Assembly: GCF_027409185.1 (NCBI RefSeq)
Contig: NC_084474.1
Span: 3,651,382 to 3,715,381 of the forward strand
Reading direction: 5' to 3'
Length of the DNA stretch: 64,000 nucleotides
From: Cynocephalus volans
Taxonomy: Eukaryota; Chordata; Mammalia; Dermoptera; Cynocephalidae
A program made the translations under genes and the position numbers. The notes under the pieces are model-generated. The model was given only the letters and a program-made list of their open reading frames with translations, was not told where the DNA came from and did no database searches. Position 1 is the stretch's first letter. Each line of letters opens with the position of its first letter. Of the stretch, positions 11,555 through 24,310 are shown one piece after another.

Positions 11555-11670
11555 CGTGTGTGTTTGTACATATGTATATCTGTTTGTGTGCGTGTGTGTG
11601 TGCCTGTGTGCATGTGTGTATGTGTGTGCATGTGTGTATGTGTTTTTTGTGTGTGTGTGTGTGTGCACAT
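11555..11670. repeat. TG/CA microsatellite, imperfect
   Basis: A GTGTGTG-rich tract interspersed with CATG and TATG steps, ending in a pure run of about 11 GT repeats at 11648-11668. Confidence 0.95.
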
Positions 11671-11916
11671 GTGGAGCTTGTCTGCTAGAACTGGAAAATC
11701 TTGCTGCTGTGAGAAGTCTGGTCACTTCTGGTTCTAGTGAAGCTGTTTTCCTCTCATAGTTGTCAGTGTAGTGGGAAATGCACTCCATAAAGTTTTTTTT
11801 CCATTAGGAGGCCACTAAACTGCGTCATTCAGAAATGAGGGTCTGCTGCATACATAGCTTCCAACTTACATATTCCTGGACTCAGGGAAACATCTTTTGT
11901 CACAGAAATTAAAGAT

Positions 11917-12925
11917 GGAACAATTTTTAAATTTATTTTTTATTTTTAATTGTGGCAAAATACACATAACATAAAATTTACCATCTTAACCCTTTTTACG
12001 TGCAGGGGTATTAAGTGCATTCACACGGTTGTGCAGCCATCAGCACCGCCACCTCCAGCACGCTTTTCATCTTGCAAAACTGAAATTCTGTACCCATGCC
12101 CCCCAACTGCTGGCAGTCACCATTCTTTTTTATGTCTCTATGAACTTGACTAATGTAGGTAACTCATATAAGAGGAATCATACAGTATTTGTTCTTTCGT
12201 GCCTGACTTATTTCACTTGGCCTAATACCCTCAAGGTTCATCTACATTGCAGCATGTCAGAATGTCCTTCCTTTCTAAGGCTGAATAATATTCCATTGCT
12301 TGTGTGTACCACATTGTGGCTTTACACTCATCTACCTTTTGGTTATTGTGAATAACGTTCCTAAGAACAAACATCTTTTTGAGACCCTGCTGTCAATTAT
12401 TTTAGGTGTATTCCCAGAAGGGGGACTGCTGGTCACACGGTAGCTGTGTGAGGCTGCTCCACACTGCTCTGCACAGCGGCTGCAGCGGCTCACTTCCCAC
12501 CAGCAGTGCACAAGGGCTCCAGTTTCTTCCCATCCTTATCAACACTTGTCATTTTCTGTGTTTTTTGGTAACAGACATCCTAATGTGTATGAGGTGGTAT
12601 CTTACTGTGGTTTTGATTTGCATTTCCCTGATGATTACTGATGTTGGGCATCCTTTCTTGTGCTTATTAGACATTTGTGTATCTTCTTTGGGAATATGTC
12701 TGCCTAAGTCCTCCACCTATTTTTTAATTAGGTTATTTAGGTTTTTGTTGTTGAGTTGTAGGAGTTCTTTATATATTCCGGATATTAACCCCTTATCAGA
12801 TACATGATTTGAGAATATTTTCTGCCTTCTCGTGGATTGCCTTTTCACTCTGTTGATTGTGTGCTTTGATGCACAGATGTCGATGTAATCTAATTTTTCT
12901 ATTTTTGTTGTTGTTGCCGGTAAGG
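11917..12925 (-). mobile_element. L1 3' end (L1MB-like), antisense
   Basis: The plus strand begins with T/A-rich sequence (the poly(A) end). It continues with TGTGGCAAAATACACATAAC, TGCAGCCATCAGCACCGCC, GGCTGAATAATATTCCATTG, GTGAGGCTGC..., TTTTGATTTGCATTTCCCTG and TATTAACCCCTTATCAGATA. This is the canonical antisense L1 3'UTR and ORF2 end. It is 5'-truncated near 12925. Confidence 0.92.
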
Positions 12926-13175
12926 AACTCTATTTTAAGCCAGCTCCAATACTATGGCTCTTCTCAAGATGCCCTTAAGTGAGACAAAGAACAAGATAAA
13001 AGCCTGTGCTGATGACAGCAGTGGCCCCGGCACCGCAGATCAGCCCCGGGGGAGCAGGCATTGGCCAGGTTAGGAGCTCAACACACCATTTGGTCACCTT
13101 CCCTGTGACCATTGGGTTTTCAGAAATTCTCTATTTGCAGACCTGTGCTAAATAAAGGGCTTTGTATTTTGGCTT
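12926..13175 (+). other. Unidentified segment ending in an AATAAA motif (possible LTR)
   Basis: It starts where the L1 similarity stops. It contains a GC-richer centre and ends with GCTAAATAAAGGGCTTTGTA (AATAAA at 13150-13155) before a T/G-rich tail. That layout is LTR-like, but I cannot match it to a family and see no clear duplication. Confidence 0.25.
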
Positions 13176-16100
13176 TTTTTGTTTTGTTGTTGTCTGGTCA
13201 GATTTTGTTTTGATGCTAGTGGGGTTTTTTTACCCCCCTATCTTCTGAGTATGGTCGTTCAAGTCCTACACCAAGAAATCTTGAACTGACTTCACATCAA
13301 AGATCCAAAATGAACTACTTATTTGGAAGAAAACATACCCAGTTTGCTGGCCAGCTCAGATCTTGACTCCTTGTGCCAGAAGGGGTCATCCTAAAAAGTC
13401 CATAAATGGTCCCAAGGGGAGTGAGCCAAATGCCGGCATTGACTGTCCCTCAGATAAAGAGCTGGAAGCAGCCCACGAGACAGCACTCAGCGTCCAGGTG
13501 CCTGTCTGTGCTTTATGAGCCTTAATTCTGAGCCAGTGTCAGCCACTGGGTCCTCCGCCAAAGAAACACTGGAAAACCAACCTTTCCCTCGTTTCACTGG
13601 TATGTCAGCTGCTGATGGACATCGTCTGTGAAGCCAGACCAACCTTTAAAACATGTATATCTACAGAAGTAAATTCACCATTATCCTTTCATAATGAGAA
13701 AGCAAATCTAGTTTAATGGAAGACACTTCAACCCAACAGTGCCTCTAGGAGGTAGGCAGGGGCCCCTGGGCAGGGAAAGCAGAGCTGCTGGCATTCTGCC
13801 AAGCTCTTCACCCTTTGAGCAGCGTTCCCTCCCCCATGCCGCGTGGGCACTCTGGGATCAGCTGTTTCCTCCGTTCCTCTTCTTAACTACCCAGTGCAAG
13901 CCCCTCTCAAGGCTCCACACTGACGGCAATGGCTGCGGACAAGGGTGACATGGAGCTAGTGCTGCACGGTTACTGTCCTCACAGCGCCCACAAACGGGCA
14001 AAGTGAGTAACAGACATTCAAGAAACAAGGCAGTCAGTACAACACAGACTTGGCACCACACAGTCTAGCATTCCTTGTGTACCCAGTGCAGTAGTTGCAT
14101 GCAGGACAGGGGCCTGTGAGCGAGGATCCCAGTGGCCTTGTATTGCAGCCACATTCCACAAAGACACCAACACCAACACAAGCACACACACCCAATACCA
14201 ACATCCACACTCACACAGACACCCATCCCTACACACACACCATAAAGAGAGATGTGCTCTTCCCGCACCAGGTGAAATTTTACTAACACTCCTCTTCTAA
14301 AAGAAATGAGAAATGGACAAAAGCTCAGAGCTTCCTAGAGAAGTGTGGTGGCCCAAGGAGACCTCCACGGCTGAATTCACGTGTCATCATCCATTTGCTT
14401 CACTCCAAACAGTTTTCATGTGCACCCTGTAAGAAAATACACCCTGAGTTCCTGCAGGGGGTTGGTTTTTAATGGAGTAGGTTAGTGTTGGTGAGAGGAA
14501 GCTGCTGGAATTGCAGGTGGTGGAGAGAGGAGCCAGGCCTGGAGGGTTATCACAGGATTATTCCTGCAGACGAACAGGATCTCTCTTTTTATGTACCCTG
14601 GCTCACTGTCAGCACAGTTCAAGTTCAAATGCTCTATGCGGCCTGGACAGGGACTGCATCGTGAAGAAGTCCAAGTGTTTCTGAGTAGGCTGGACGTGCG
14701 GGGCTTGTCCGCTAGAGAACCCGATCAGCTCTGAAGGTCTGCATTCCTGCTCCTGCCTGCTACGTCCTAGTTTCACCCTTGACAGAATGTAACCTCCCGC
14801 TCAAAGACAAAATCCTCCGTTCCTTCTCCCCACCTACCCTCTCCACAAAAAGTCACCAAGAAAAAGAGGCTGGCTTGGGATAGAGGCCCTGAGGTTTGTT
14901 TGGACACCACCGCCCCCCTTTGCAAACCAACGTTTTAATGAGTTAAGTGCACATAAATCAGAAACACCAGGGTCACGTTTCCTCTGAAATACTTGGGGGT
15001 GGGGTGCAAAATGCACTCCACATTTGGCCTAATCCAAAATCAGGAGGTAGGCCAGCCCTTGTCAAGTCTCCCCTGCCCTGATGCTTGGCCTAGAGGGGTC
15101 AGGACCATGCCAGCACTCACGGCCAGGATTCCCGTGGGGGTGCAGGCGCCGGCAATCAATACTGACGACACCAGGAGCCAGGAACGGAAATGAGATCAAT
15201 GACAGGGCCTGACATGGTGATTTCAGTAGGAAACAAGCAGCTACATGAGAGCAGACATTCCGAACGCCTCTTGCAGTCATCTGGACACACAACGTGGTTA
15301 CAAAAACAACACGAACACGCTAAGAGCCAGCAGCCAGAGCCTGGAAAACATAGTCCCTCTGGGTCAGAGCTGGGCCCCTCTCCCTGGGCACATGTGCAAC
15401 TGTGTGTGCGCACATGTGTCTTCTAAAACACGAGTTCTATTTAACTTGATTCAGAAGCTGGATGTCTTTCCCCTGCAATTAAAACCGCTTCTGAACAAAC
15501 ATGTTTCCGTCCATGAGGGCGGGGGCGGGGGAACGGTGAGTCAAAAAAGGGAAAGGGTTTGCTCTGGACCTGCTGTAGGTTCAGTCTTAGGATTGCTGGA
15601 AAATGTGCAGACCAGGAGAGAAGACCAGTCCCCCAGCATGGAGCTCTGTTCTCCAGCTCAGGGCAGAAGGACGGTCACAAAGCAGGGGGTCCAGGACAGA
15701 AGTAATTTGGCAGGAGACAAACTGGTGCAGATACACCAGCTGTCCCTTTATGTCATCAGGACCCAAGGTACAGTCTAGCTAGTCCCTAGGGTTGGAAAGG
15801 TGAGCTGGTGAGTTCTTTCCTTCCAGCCAGTTGAGTGGAAATGAACGCAAATCTCCAATCCTGCTGCACACCCCACCTGCCCCTACTTGGTCTCCACCAT
15901 GGGGTGCCTTCGTCCCCATCTCCAGCCTGTCTCTGTCGTTGATGGCTGTCACTTCTGCACTGCAGGGAAGAGGCACTCAAAAATAAGGAGGAGGCCTGAG
16001 AGAAGGAGAGGGCACAGGGAGTTGGCAGGTGACAGTGGCTGGCACCTGGGGAGCAGAGTAAGGAAGGCTTCATGCTGACATGAATGGCAGTTCACGGGCC

Positions 16101-18190
16101 AGTGCTTGTCCTGTCACTAGCCGGTTACTGGCTGCTCCTCCGCCTCTTCCTCCTCCTCCTTCTCCTCTGCTTGGGCCTTGGGGCCTCCCCCAGGCCTGGC
16201 CCAGGTCAGGGCCTGAATTGCCATGCTGGAAGGAGGTACTGCTGACAGAAGTCATTGAGTTACCTGCCAAGACTAGCAGCCAAATTTGGATTCCAAGTGG
16301 CCTCAGCTGCCAGCCTTGGGAGGGAGTGCCGACCCCGGAGGAATCCAGTTAATCCACTCTGGTTGTCCCTGGGCCACATTGTGAACTAAGCACTTGGGTT
16401 TTGGCATGTGATCCATTTATTCCTTCAGTGATGGGGCTAAATCATCTAGGTAAAAAGGCAGAATTATCCAGATCTGCGTAAACTCTCCGGAGAACTAGGA
16501 AGCAAAACCAGAAACAGAGGTCCTTAAGCCACCCCCGACCCCCATCCACTCCCAGGTACAGATAGTGACAGTGGATGCTACTGTCAACCATTAAACGTGG
16601 GGGTTGTGTGCAAGGGACTGCAGGGGCACCCCGTTTCCCTTCTAGTTCTCTTTCTTGGAAGGAAATTCTGGGGTTTGATTGCTTGGTTTATCTGTAAGTC
16701 CTGACACCCAGGGGGTCTCAGAAAAGCTCTGGCTCTGGATCCCACCTGGCCAGCCCATGGACGGGCTTCCTGAGGGTACCCAGTCCTAGGGCCTGGACTC
16801 AAGCACTGCAGAGAAGGGGGAAAAAGGACTTTCCCTTGGAACTCATAGCTGCCCACAGCAGAGCACAGCTGAAATCCCAGGGACAAGGCCACGAGAATTC
16901 CAAATCCTTCACTGCCACCCCAGCTACCAGGCCTGGCGCTCAGGTGATGGAAAGGTCATCCTAATTAAAGCCACGTGGTGGGGTTTCAGCTGTGGAAACC
17001 GCTGGATCCCTTCTCCTTCCTCCCCCCTCCTCTTTTCTCCTTAAACACACACCCGCAACTTTCCCTCCCATTATTTAAGCAAACAACTCTCTCCATGATT
17101 AAGTGCAGCCCTTCTTATCTAAATAGTCCACAGATGTATAAAGACACAGGAGCTCTCTGCTCCTATTTGGAGCTTGTTCTGGGACCCATCTTCTCCACCC
17201 TACAAAAAGCAGCCTTCCTTGGCCTTTGCTGACAGAAATTCCTCACGCCTGCACCCCCAGTAAATCAGCCCTGCTCGGCAGGCTGTCCTTAATTTATCAA
17301 AGAGGTGAGATTTCCCCTCCAAATGCTTCAGTCCCCCCACCCCCTTTCGTAGCTCTTCCCATAACCTGAGTTTGAAACTGCCCAGATGTGAACGAGTAGA
17401 ACAAGAAAAGTCCCAATTCTGTTATCAGATGCCTGCATCGCTGCAGCTGTTCAGGTGAACGCCACCAGTTGGTTAACTCGGCAACCCCTGATGGGTCCGG
17501 GAATGGGGGCTGGGGGCTGGGAAGTTTGGCAAAGGGCACTGCCTGGACAAATAGGTTGCTGAAGGGGAGAGAAAGAAAGGGGTCTGTGAGCTTCCAGAAT
17601 AAATAGTCTGGGAGAAAAGAATCAACCCTTACGGCCTGGGACAAGAATGAAATATAATGAGTGGGGTGAGATTAGCTCCCAGCTTTGGGTTTATAACCGC
17701 AACTCTTGGTTTGATTTTTCTTACCGACCCAAAGCATGGAGAATATTTTGAGTCCTTAGGAGATGGCGATATTCCAGCAGGGCGCGAGGACGCAACCGAG
17801 CCCTGGCAGCCCCTCCCTTGCCCATTACAGCTTCCCTACACGCAGTGTGCTCTGGGGCCAGCAGCTGTCCCTCAGCCCCACCTCAGACCTACGAAGCAGG
17901 ATCTGCACCTTAAGCCTGGTCCCAGGCATGTTAAAGTCTGAGAAGCACTCTGGAGAGCTGGATGTACCCAGCTACGAAGGGGAGAGTGAGGGCTCGTTCC
18001 CTCCCGCACGTACGTGACCTCTATGGACCAACACCCAAAAACGAACAACACATACGACTTCAGACAAGGCTGCAGCAATGTAAAGTGTTGGGGGGGGAGG
18101 AAGACACCCCAAGTTTTCTGCTTCTCATCCCCATTCCACACACATCCTGTTAGGATGTTTTGCAAAGATCCAGAGGACTGCTGGCATCTA
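13176..18190. other. Mostly unassigned intergenic stretch
   Basis: Nothing coding is supported. It includes a CA-rich microsatellite (listed separately), a CTC/TCC-rich tract at 16135-16175 and a G run near 18088. An AT-richer unique segment at 17040-17180 has no identifiable repeat. Confidence 0.5.
14158..14245. repeat. CA-rich imperfect microsatellite
   Basis: CAACAC, ACACAC and CACTCACACAGACAC steps across about 85 bp. Confidence 0.9.
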
Positions 18191-18192
18191 AG

Positions 18193-18345
18193 AAACCTAG
18201 TGTGTTAGTTTACAGTTCAGATTCTAGGGCCCCACTACCAACGTTCCTAACCAGAATTTCTGGGTGTGGGGGCCAGGAGCTGCATGTTAGCAAGCTCCCC
18301 TTGGGGACACTTCCACACGCTAAAATTTGAAAATGATTCCCTTGC
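18193..18345 (+). mobile_element. MER5A-like hAT-Charlie element
   Basis: CAGATTCTAGGGCCCCACTA, CAGAATTTCTGGGTGTGGGG, TGCATGTTAGCAAGCTCCCC and ACACGCTAAAATTTGAAAAT follow the MER5A order. It is a non-autonomous DNA transposon. Confidence 0.75.
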
Positions 18346-19184
18346 TTTCCTTTGATTGCTGCTGGATGATTGGCACAGATTTCTCTTCCTCAGGAGCAAA
18401 AGTGAGTTGCTGGCACTTCTGGACCTGAGGTGGGGAAATGGCCTTAGAAGCAAGACCAACCAAACCTTGTGACCCTTTCTCTCCTGTTGCCCCTGGGTAG
18501 TCACTGCAGAGGAGAGGCGCTCACACGGCTGAGGCACAAGACTCAAGCAGTCCTGACCCTCGGGGACCCCAAGCCCCAGGGCCACTCCAGCAGCTGCCGC
18601 TGAGCCACCTGCACACACTCTTCATCATCCTCTTGCCGATTTGTTAAAAAAAAATTCAAAACAGCAATGAGAAATTACGGGTCATGGTGGTGGGGCTTCA
18701 GTGGGGGTGACAACGGCATCTTCACCCTGCCGAAAAGAAACTTGCTTTCTTATTAACCACAGGGGAACTAAAAGGAGATGCTAATATTGTCCTTGGCTGG
18801 GCTAGCATGTCACCAGTTGGGTACATTCGTATGTGAAAATCTTTCTATGTCACAGCATGACTTCCACAGCAGTTTTACAAGTCCTCATACCATGCCTTAA
18901 AAAAATGGTGCCTCTGAACTGGGGCGTGTTTTGGGGGGACTTGGAAACATTTGCTCACTTGTGGGTAAAACTGCCAGCTGTCTCACTTTTGGAGGTGCCA
19001 AATTAATCAGAGAACCACCTCCACTGAAGTTATCGCTGTGATTGCTTACAGAATTAAAAGTCACACAGGAAAGTTCCTGAGGCAAGAAGCATATAACCTA
19101 ATAGGAGACGGCTCGGGCTGAGCAGAGCACAACACTCCAGGTCCACAGGGAAGTTTGGCAGGTGGTTCAGACACTTGTGCCCAT

Positions 19185-19350
19185 ACATCTGGGGTCAGGA
19201 ACCCTGGGTTCTAACTCCAGCAATGGTAGCGACCTGGGACTCCCATACTAGTTGGGAAATCCTGGCCATATCACACCTTAGATTCTTCATCTGTAAATTA
19301 AAGGGGTGGACATGGTCTTCTCTAACGTCTTGTGTGGGTCCAGGTACCAA
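19185..19350 (+). mobile_element. MIR-family SINE
   Basis: AACCCTGGGTTCTAACTCCA, a degenerate GTTGGGAAATCCTGGCC region, TTAGATTCTTCATCTGTAAA and a GGGGTGGACATGGTCTTCTC tail resemble the MIR 3' part with the 'ggttggactagatgatctc' type ending. It lies just beyond the SFRP1 3' end. Confidence 0.65.
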
Positions 19351-19709
19351 CAAGTTTTCAAATTCTAGCTGGTAATTTTAACATTGAGTTGGGCAAGAGG
19401 GAGAAGAGCATTTGAAAAGAGAGACATGGAAAAGATATGCAAGCAAGGCTTAAAACTACATTCTTGTAGAGCAAGTATTTAACCTTCACTCCGATCTGAA
19501 ACACACATAGCCAGAAGAAGCCGTTCTGGAAGTTATTCACAGGAGCAGATGGTAAATGGGGGGGGGAGTCTGTGGCGTCTCCCAAGCCTCCTCCAGCCCC
19601 CCACACCCAGCTGCCATTTGAAAACTGTCGAACTGGGACAGAGGGGCTTGTGCACAGTAGAAGCAGGTGAGTGCTGCATGGTGGGGAAAAAGTCACAACT
19701 CACATTCTC

Positions 19710-19733
19710 TTTGATTAATTGAGTGATTTTAGT
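19710..19733 (-). promoter_or_regulatory. SFRP1: Probable SFRP1 poly(A) signal (ACTAAA variant) and cleavage region
   Basis: On the minus strand ACTAAA occupies 19733-19728. It is followed by CACTCAATTAATC and then a GT-rich stretch (GAATGTGAGTTGTGAC). ACTAAA is a known minor variant of AATAAA. I see no AATAAA or ATTAAA on the minus strand in the last 150 bases. The position fits the end of the human transcript as I recall it. An end-sequencing read would settle it. Confidence 0.45.
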
Positions 19734-22668
19734 CAAGTGAATATTGATACATGGTAGAAAAAGCATGAAAATAAAATGGACACGTACAGGGATTACTATT
19801 AACACAAGTGATAACATCAAAACATCTGGTAAAATGCGATTAAAAAAAACAACACAAATGAAATGGAATGTAAAACATTTTCACAGTATTCAAAGCTTTT
19901 GTAGACGATTTAGACTCTAAAAGAGGAGCACTACAGGCAGGTGCTGGAGGAAACGGGGATTCGCTGTGCGCTGTGTGTCTGCTGGTGTCCGGTCAGAGCG
20001 GCCAGCACATTACTCCGTGCAAGTTGCCTTAGGAGCTCTCCTAAAGCAGATCGTCTGAGCCCCCCACGTCTGTAAAGCTACAACAGAGCATCTAGTTGCT
20101 AGGAGTCTGATGAGAGAAACAGATTCGAGGTTTGGGAACGGGATTTCTGTCATTTACAGATCCAAATGAAAACTGGATCTCTGGCTGGATTGTGCCTTGG
20201 GGAGAACTTGGTGCTAATCCACAGGCACCGAGAGCCAAGTGTTACGTAGGATATTTAAAAAATAAAATGTTCTTGGAATTCTCACCTCTCATTCTATCTT
20301 CTAAGAAAACTACTAAATATTCTTCAAAGATTTAGCCGAGCTCTGCCAATGGCCTCACAGGACTCTAACCAGAATTATTTTAAAGCTTTACAAATGCAAC
20401 CTTTGCAGTATCAATGACTACCAAATCCCACACAGACCTACTCTTTTGGAAACCAATGCCCAGACCAATGAGTCTGCACACTGGTTTGTTGTATTCTCTG
20501 CTGAGAAAAACAAAGGTTTGTGATCATGCTGCTCTGGGCCCACAGATAGCCTCCCGTTTCATCCTGAAATTGCTGATGTGACATAGACAAAGCTGGTGTG
20601 CGTCTAGTCTTCATTAGAGTACACAGTGAAACCCAAAGTCCAGGGACTCTGATCTGAGGCTGTGGTGCAACCTGCAGCTGCAATTCACGTTTCCAATCCA
20701 TTGTGAGCTGTTTCTGAAAATGTCATGTCCTACCCAAGAATTCCCATTTAGAGAGTCACACAGCACGGCAACCTAGTCTTCCTTAACGGCTTACATCCCC
20801 GATGAGCCCTCCACTAAGTCCCCTGCGTGGAGCGAGGGCCTGCTGCACGCTGTGCTTTGTCAAAATGAGCACTGAAACCGAGGGAACCAGAACCAAGACC
20901 CAGATCCACGTACTCTTGAAAATGCTCTGAAGTTCACTTGGACAACAGGAAAAGAGAATGTTTCTAATTAACTAATATATATACATTTTTTAATCAACGG
21001 AAATTACAGATAAATCACTTAAGGTCCCCAACACTTTATGATTAAATGTCAGAGAGAACCAAAAAAAAAAAAAAAAGTGTTAAAACGGTGAGATCACTGA
21101 TGGTGAGAGGCTAAGTATATCAGGATCACTCTCAGGTGGGTAACGCAGTTGGCATGCTGGTTTCTGATTAGAGCCTTCAGAAGCTGACAGAATGTTCCAC
21201 TGCTTCTGTGTCAGTCCAGGGCCATTGGGGTGACACTGTCCAACCTCACTGCAGCATCTGGATGGGGTATAAACATTACCCAGAGCAACAATCACTAAGG
21301 TCGTCAAGGTGTCACCCAAAACTGAGAAATGGGAAGAAATGAACGTTAACTGTTTAGAACTACTTCCTCTACACTGGACAAAAGGAGTTATCTCCGGGCG
21401 CTGCCTCGTGTACACCACTTATTAACAGCTCTAAGAAGTATCTCAGGGCACTCGGGAAAACCTGCAGGGATGTTTTGCTTTTGAAACGCTCTCCTTGGAC
21501 GGGGACACTTGTCTCAACTTTCCCTCTGCAGAGATAAAAAAAAAAAAAATGTAAAAAGTACAGGGAACGGGCAGGTGGACTGTTCTGAATTTCTTTGATC
21601 TACAGGCAATCGAGTTTAGAGGAATCCGCTTCCCAGGAAAGAGAAGAACGGGCAGACCGTGAGTGCTGGTGGCTGTGTGGGCGCAGGACCGCCCAGAGCT
21701 CTGCAGGAAGGAGGGCGGCACAGCGGCGCTACCTACCAGGTGGACCCGCAGCCACACGTGTTCTTTAAAAAATGCGAAACAAACAGATAAAATTAGAATA
21801 CGAAGCTCCTCATTCAACGTCACAAACCACACCGACTAGCAATTGGCTGTACTGCTCTAATTTTTTTTTTCTTCTTTAACTACGTTTTCTGAAAACCCCT
21901 AACTATTGCCTCCTCAGTCTGAAAATCGTCGTCTGTCTCGTGCTCACTGTGGCCGCCCTCTCCATGCACGGGGGCAGGCACGGGCCACCCTCCACGTGCC
22001 TGGGGCAAGATCACGCCCGACTGTGGGAAGCAGCACCTGTGTGGCACCTGAGACTGGCAGGCTCGTGTCCGAGGACGATCACGTGCAGCCACCTCCCTTC
22101 TCACCCCTCTGTCCTCACGCGCGTGTGACGTGCTCATGCCCCCCTTCCCTGCACCTGCGACCTTGTGAACCTTTCTTAAACCCGTGGTGGAATGTGCCTG
22201 TTTCTGTCTAAAGCAGACAGAAGGAGAGATTACTCTGGAGCTGACAGCTGTGTGACTGACCAACAGTTAGAACTTTCTAGTTCCAAAGGCGGAGATTGGC
22301 CAATAGTTCCACAAGCCATTTGTCACAACGCCAAGAAAGTGGAACCTCATTTTTGCTGCCATCCCTCACTTTTTGCCCGATCCCCTTTCTTTAACTGGCA
22401 AGGGTTCTCTTTCTCAGTGATTATGTCCCTGGTTGAATGGCTCTCCACCTGCTGTCCGCACGGTACGTCATAAAAGCCTCCCTCATCTAAATGGCCCTTT
22501 CCTTACCTGGATGTGGCTATGCTGGGGTCTGGGGCATGGCGAGGAGGGGAGAGAGGGGGACGTGCAGGAACAAAGCCGGCTGAGCTAGTGTCCACCACCA
22601 GCCGGAGTAGGCATGGGCCACCAGGTGCCAGGGCCGCCGTCGCCCCACCCCAGCCCACCCCGGGAGAG
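19710..22668 (-). other. SFRP1: SFRP1 3' untranslated region
   Basis: About 2.96 kb between the stop codon and a probable cleavage site. The distal 250 bp, read on the minus strand, resembles the end of human SFRP1 mRNA as I recall it, which places the transcript end near 19710. The length fits the long 3'UTR of other mammals. Homopolymer runs appear as poly(U) in the mRNA, at about 21060-21077 and 21537-21549. There are scattered AU-rich stretches, for example around 20965-20990. I recognise no transposon inside it, consistent with a conserved UTR. The exact end is inferred. Confidence 0.65.
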
Positions 22669-22991
22669 TCACTTAAAGACCGACTGAAAAGTGGGGCACT
22701 CGTGGCTCTTCATCTTCCTCATGAAGCTTCTGAACTCCTTGTTTCTCTTGTCCCACTTGTGGATGGCCGTCAGCAGGTACTGGCTCCTCACCTTCCGGCC
22801 CATGATGAGGAACTGGTGGCCGAGGTTGTCCAGCTGGTGGCAGGGGCAGTCAGCTCCGTTCTTCAGGAACAGGACCAGCGTCTTCAACTCCTTCTTCTTA
22901 ATGGGCCCCAGCTTCAGGGCCTTCTTCTTCTTGGGGACGATCTTTTTGTCACCATTTTCTTTTTTCACTTCTTTTATTTTCATCCTCAGTG
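22669..22991 (-). CDS. SFRP1: SFRP1 exon 3 coding part: netrin-like domain and stop
   Basis: Completes Ala206 and encodes residues 207-312, followed by a TGA stop at 22671-22669. The intron acceptor is a long pyrimidine tract ending in CTCTAG. The segment is the rest of the NTR domain: a strongly basic stretch (PKKKK at 225-229, IKKKE at 236-240), the cysteines at 254, 256 and 304, and the C-terminal HECPTFQSVFK. In this family the basic region is linked to heparin binding and the NTR domain to stability and extra Wnt/Frizzled contacts. Compared with human and mouse SFRP1 from memory, the region 274-301 has several conservative changes, mostly Lys to Arg (274, 288, 293, 297) and Asn to Ser (294, 301). 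The frame is intact and no key cysteine is lost. Confidence 0.98.
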
Positions 22992-24164
22992 CTAGAGACG
23001 GTGTGGGGCGGGGCAGAGGAGAGAAGGGAAGAGAAGGCGTTTTAGAGCACAGCTTTCCATCTACAGCAATCACCCAAACCTACAGCACAAGTGGAGGTAA
23101 AGTGAACGGAAACCGCAAGAAGGAGGGACTTTAGGAATAAAAACCAAGGTCTCAGTAACCCGTCAACACTGACTCGCCCCCTAGTTTTGTGGTGACCTCA
23201 GTAATTGACACAGGCACCGTGAGATTCTTAAGAATATCGTACGACGCTTTAAGAGAAGAAGGGGATCATATAATCCAATTTAATGTACATAATCCAATGC
23301 TATAGATCTCAGCATTCAAAGAAAGAACCTACCCTGAGTTTTTTGTGTTTTTTTTTAAAGGGAAAGTTACTGGTTTAGTTATTTAACATTCAAAGAACCT
23401 AAAATTCCTTGAAAGTTGGGTCCTGAAAACAAGTCAGACAGAATATGTGTGCACATTCAGCAGGGGAAAGTTAGAGGATACTTCGAATTGTCATGCTTGG
23501 TTGTGTGAAGCATCAATGTCCCACTTCAGCATGGGAGAAATCAGAGTCCCTGTGACTGTGTCTCTACAAAGGCCACACAGTGGGCACTGTCTCCACTGAC
23601 CACCACTGACGTTCTTTCAGCAGAGGAGACGCACACATTGACTCCCTGACAGACCAGAGCAGGTCCTGGTGAAGTCCCAACAGACAAGTCCAAGTGGTGA
23701 TGTCTCCTCAAATCTAATGTGGCACACAGGACGCTTTTGCTCTCAGCAAGAACCCCGGCAGAAAGGAAAACCAGCCCAACCACCAAGTCTGCCTTCTCTT
23801 TTGTCTCTGCAGACCCTGGATCAACATTAGTTTTAACCTGTGGACCAGATCCTTTAGTGACAGCTACACAGAGTCAACTGGTGATGATGCTTTAGTGTGA
23901 AGGCACGCTACATACCATAAACACGCTAAACACGTGGTGCTGCTGTTAGTCAATTCCCCTCTAAGACGGACCAGCCCCACATATTTCCAAAGGAGTTGGA
24001 AATCATTTTCTAGATGCTAGCTGTCAGCTAATCTGTACATCCTCTGAATTCTTTTGAATTCAAAATTATCAAGCCCCCTCTTTTTAATAACTCAAGGCTT
24101 CCACTTTCCATGAAGAAAGTCTTGACCCTGAACTAAATACCAATCACTAACAATTCTGGAAGTG

Positions 24165-24310
24165 TCTGGCATGCCAGGACACGTGCTAAGTATTTTACGT
24201 GCATGTCCCTAGTTAATCCTAACTCCACAAGAAGGACACAATTACTTGCCCATCTGACAGACAAGAAACCTGAGGCTTAAGGAGTTAAGCCGACTTGCCC
24301 AAACTCACTA
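24165..24310 (-). mobile_element. MIR SINE
   Basis: Antisense MIR core: CGTGCTAAGTATTTTACGTG, AATCCTAACTCCACAAG, CAGACAAGAAACCTGAGGCT and GACTTGCCCAAACTCAC. Confidence 0.85.

Noticed and set aside
19800..22660. A separate gene in the 3' flank of SFRP1
   Set aside because: The conserved stretches fit the SFRP1 3'UTR, directly continuous with exon 3. No splice-bounded ORF is visible.
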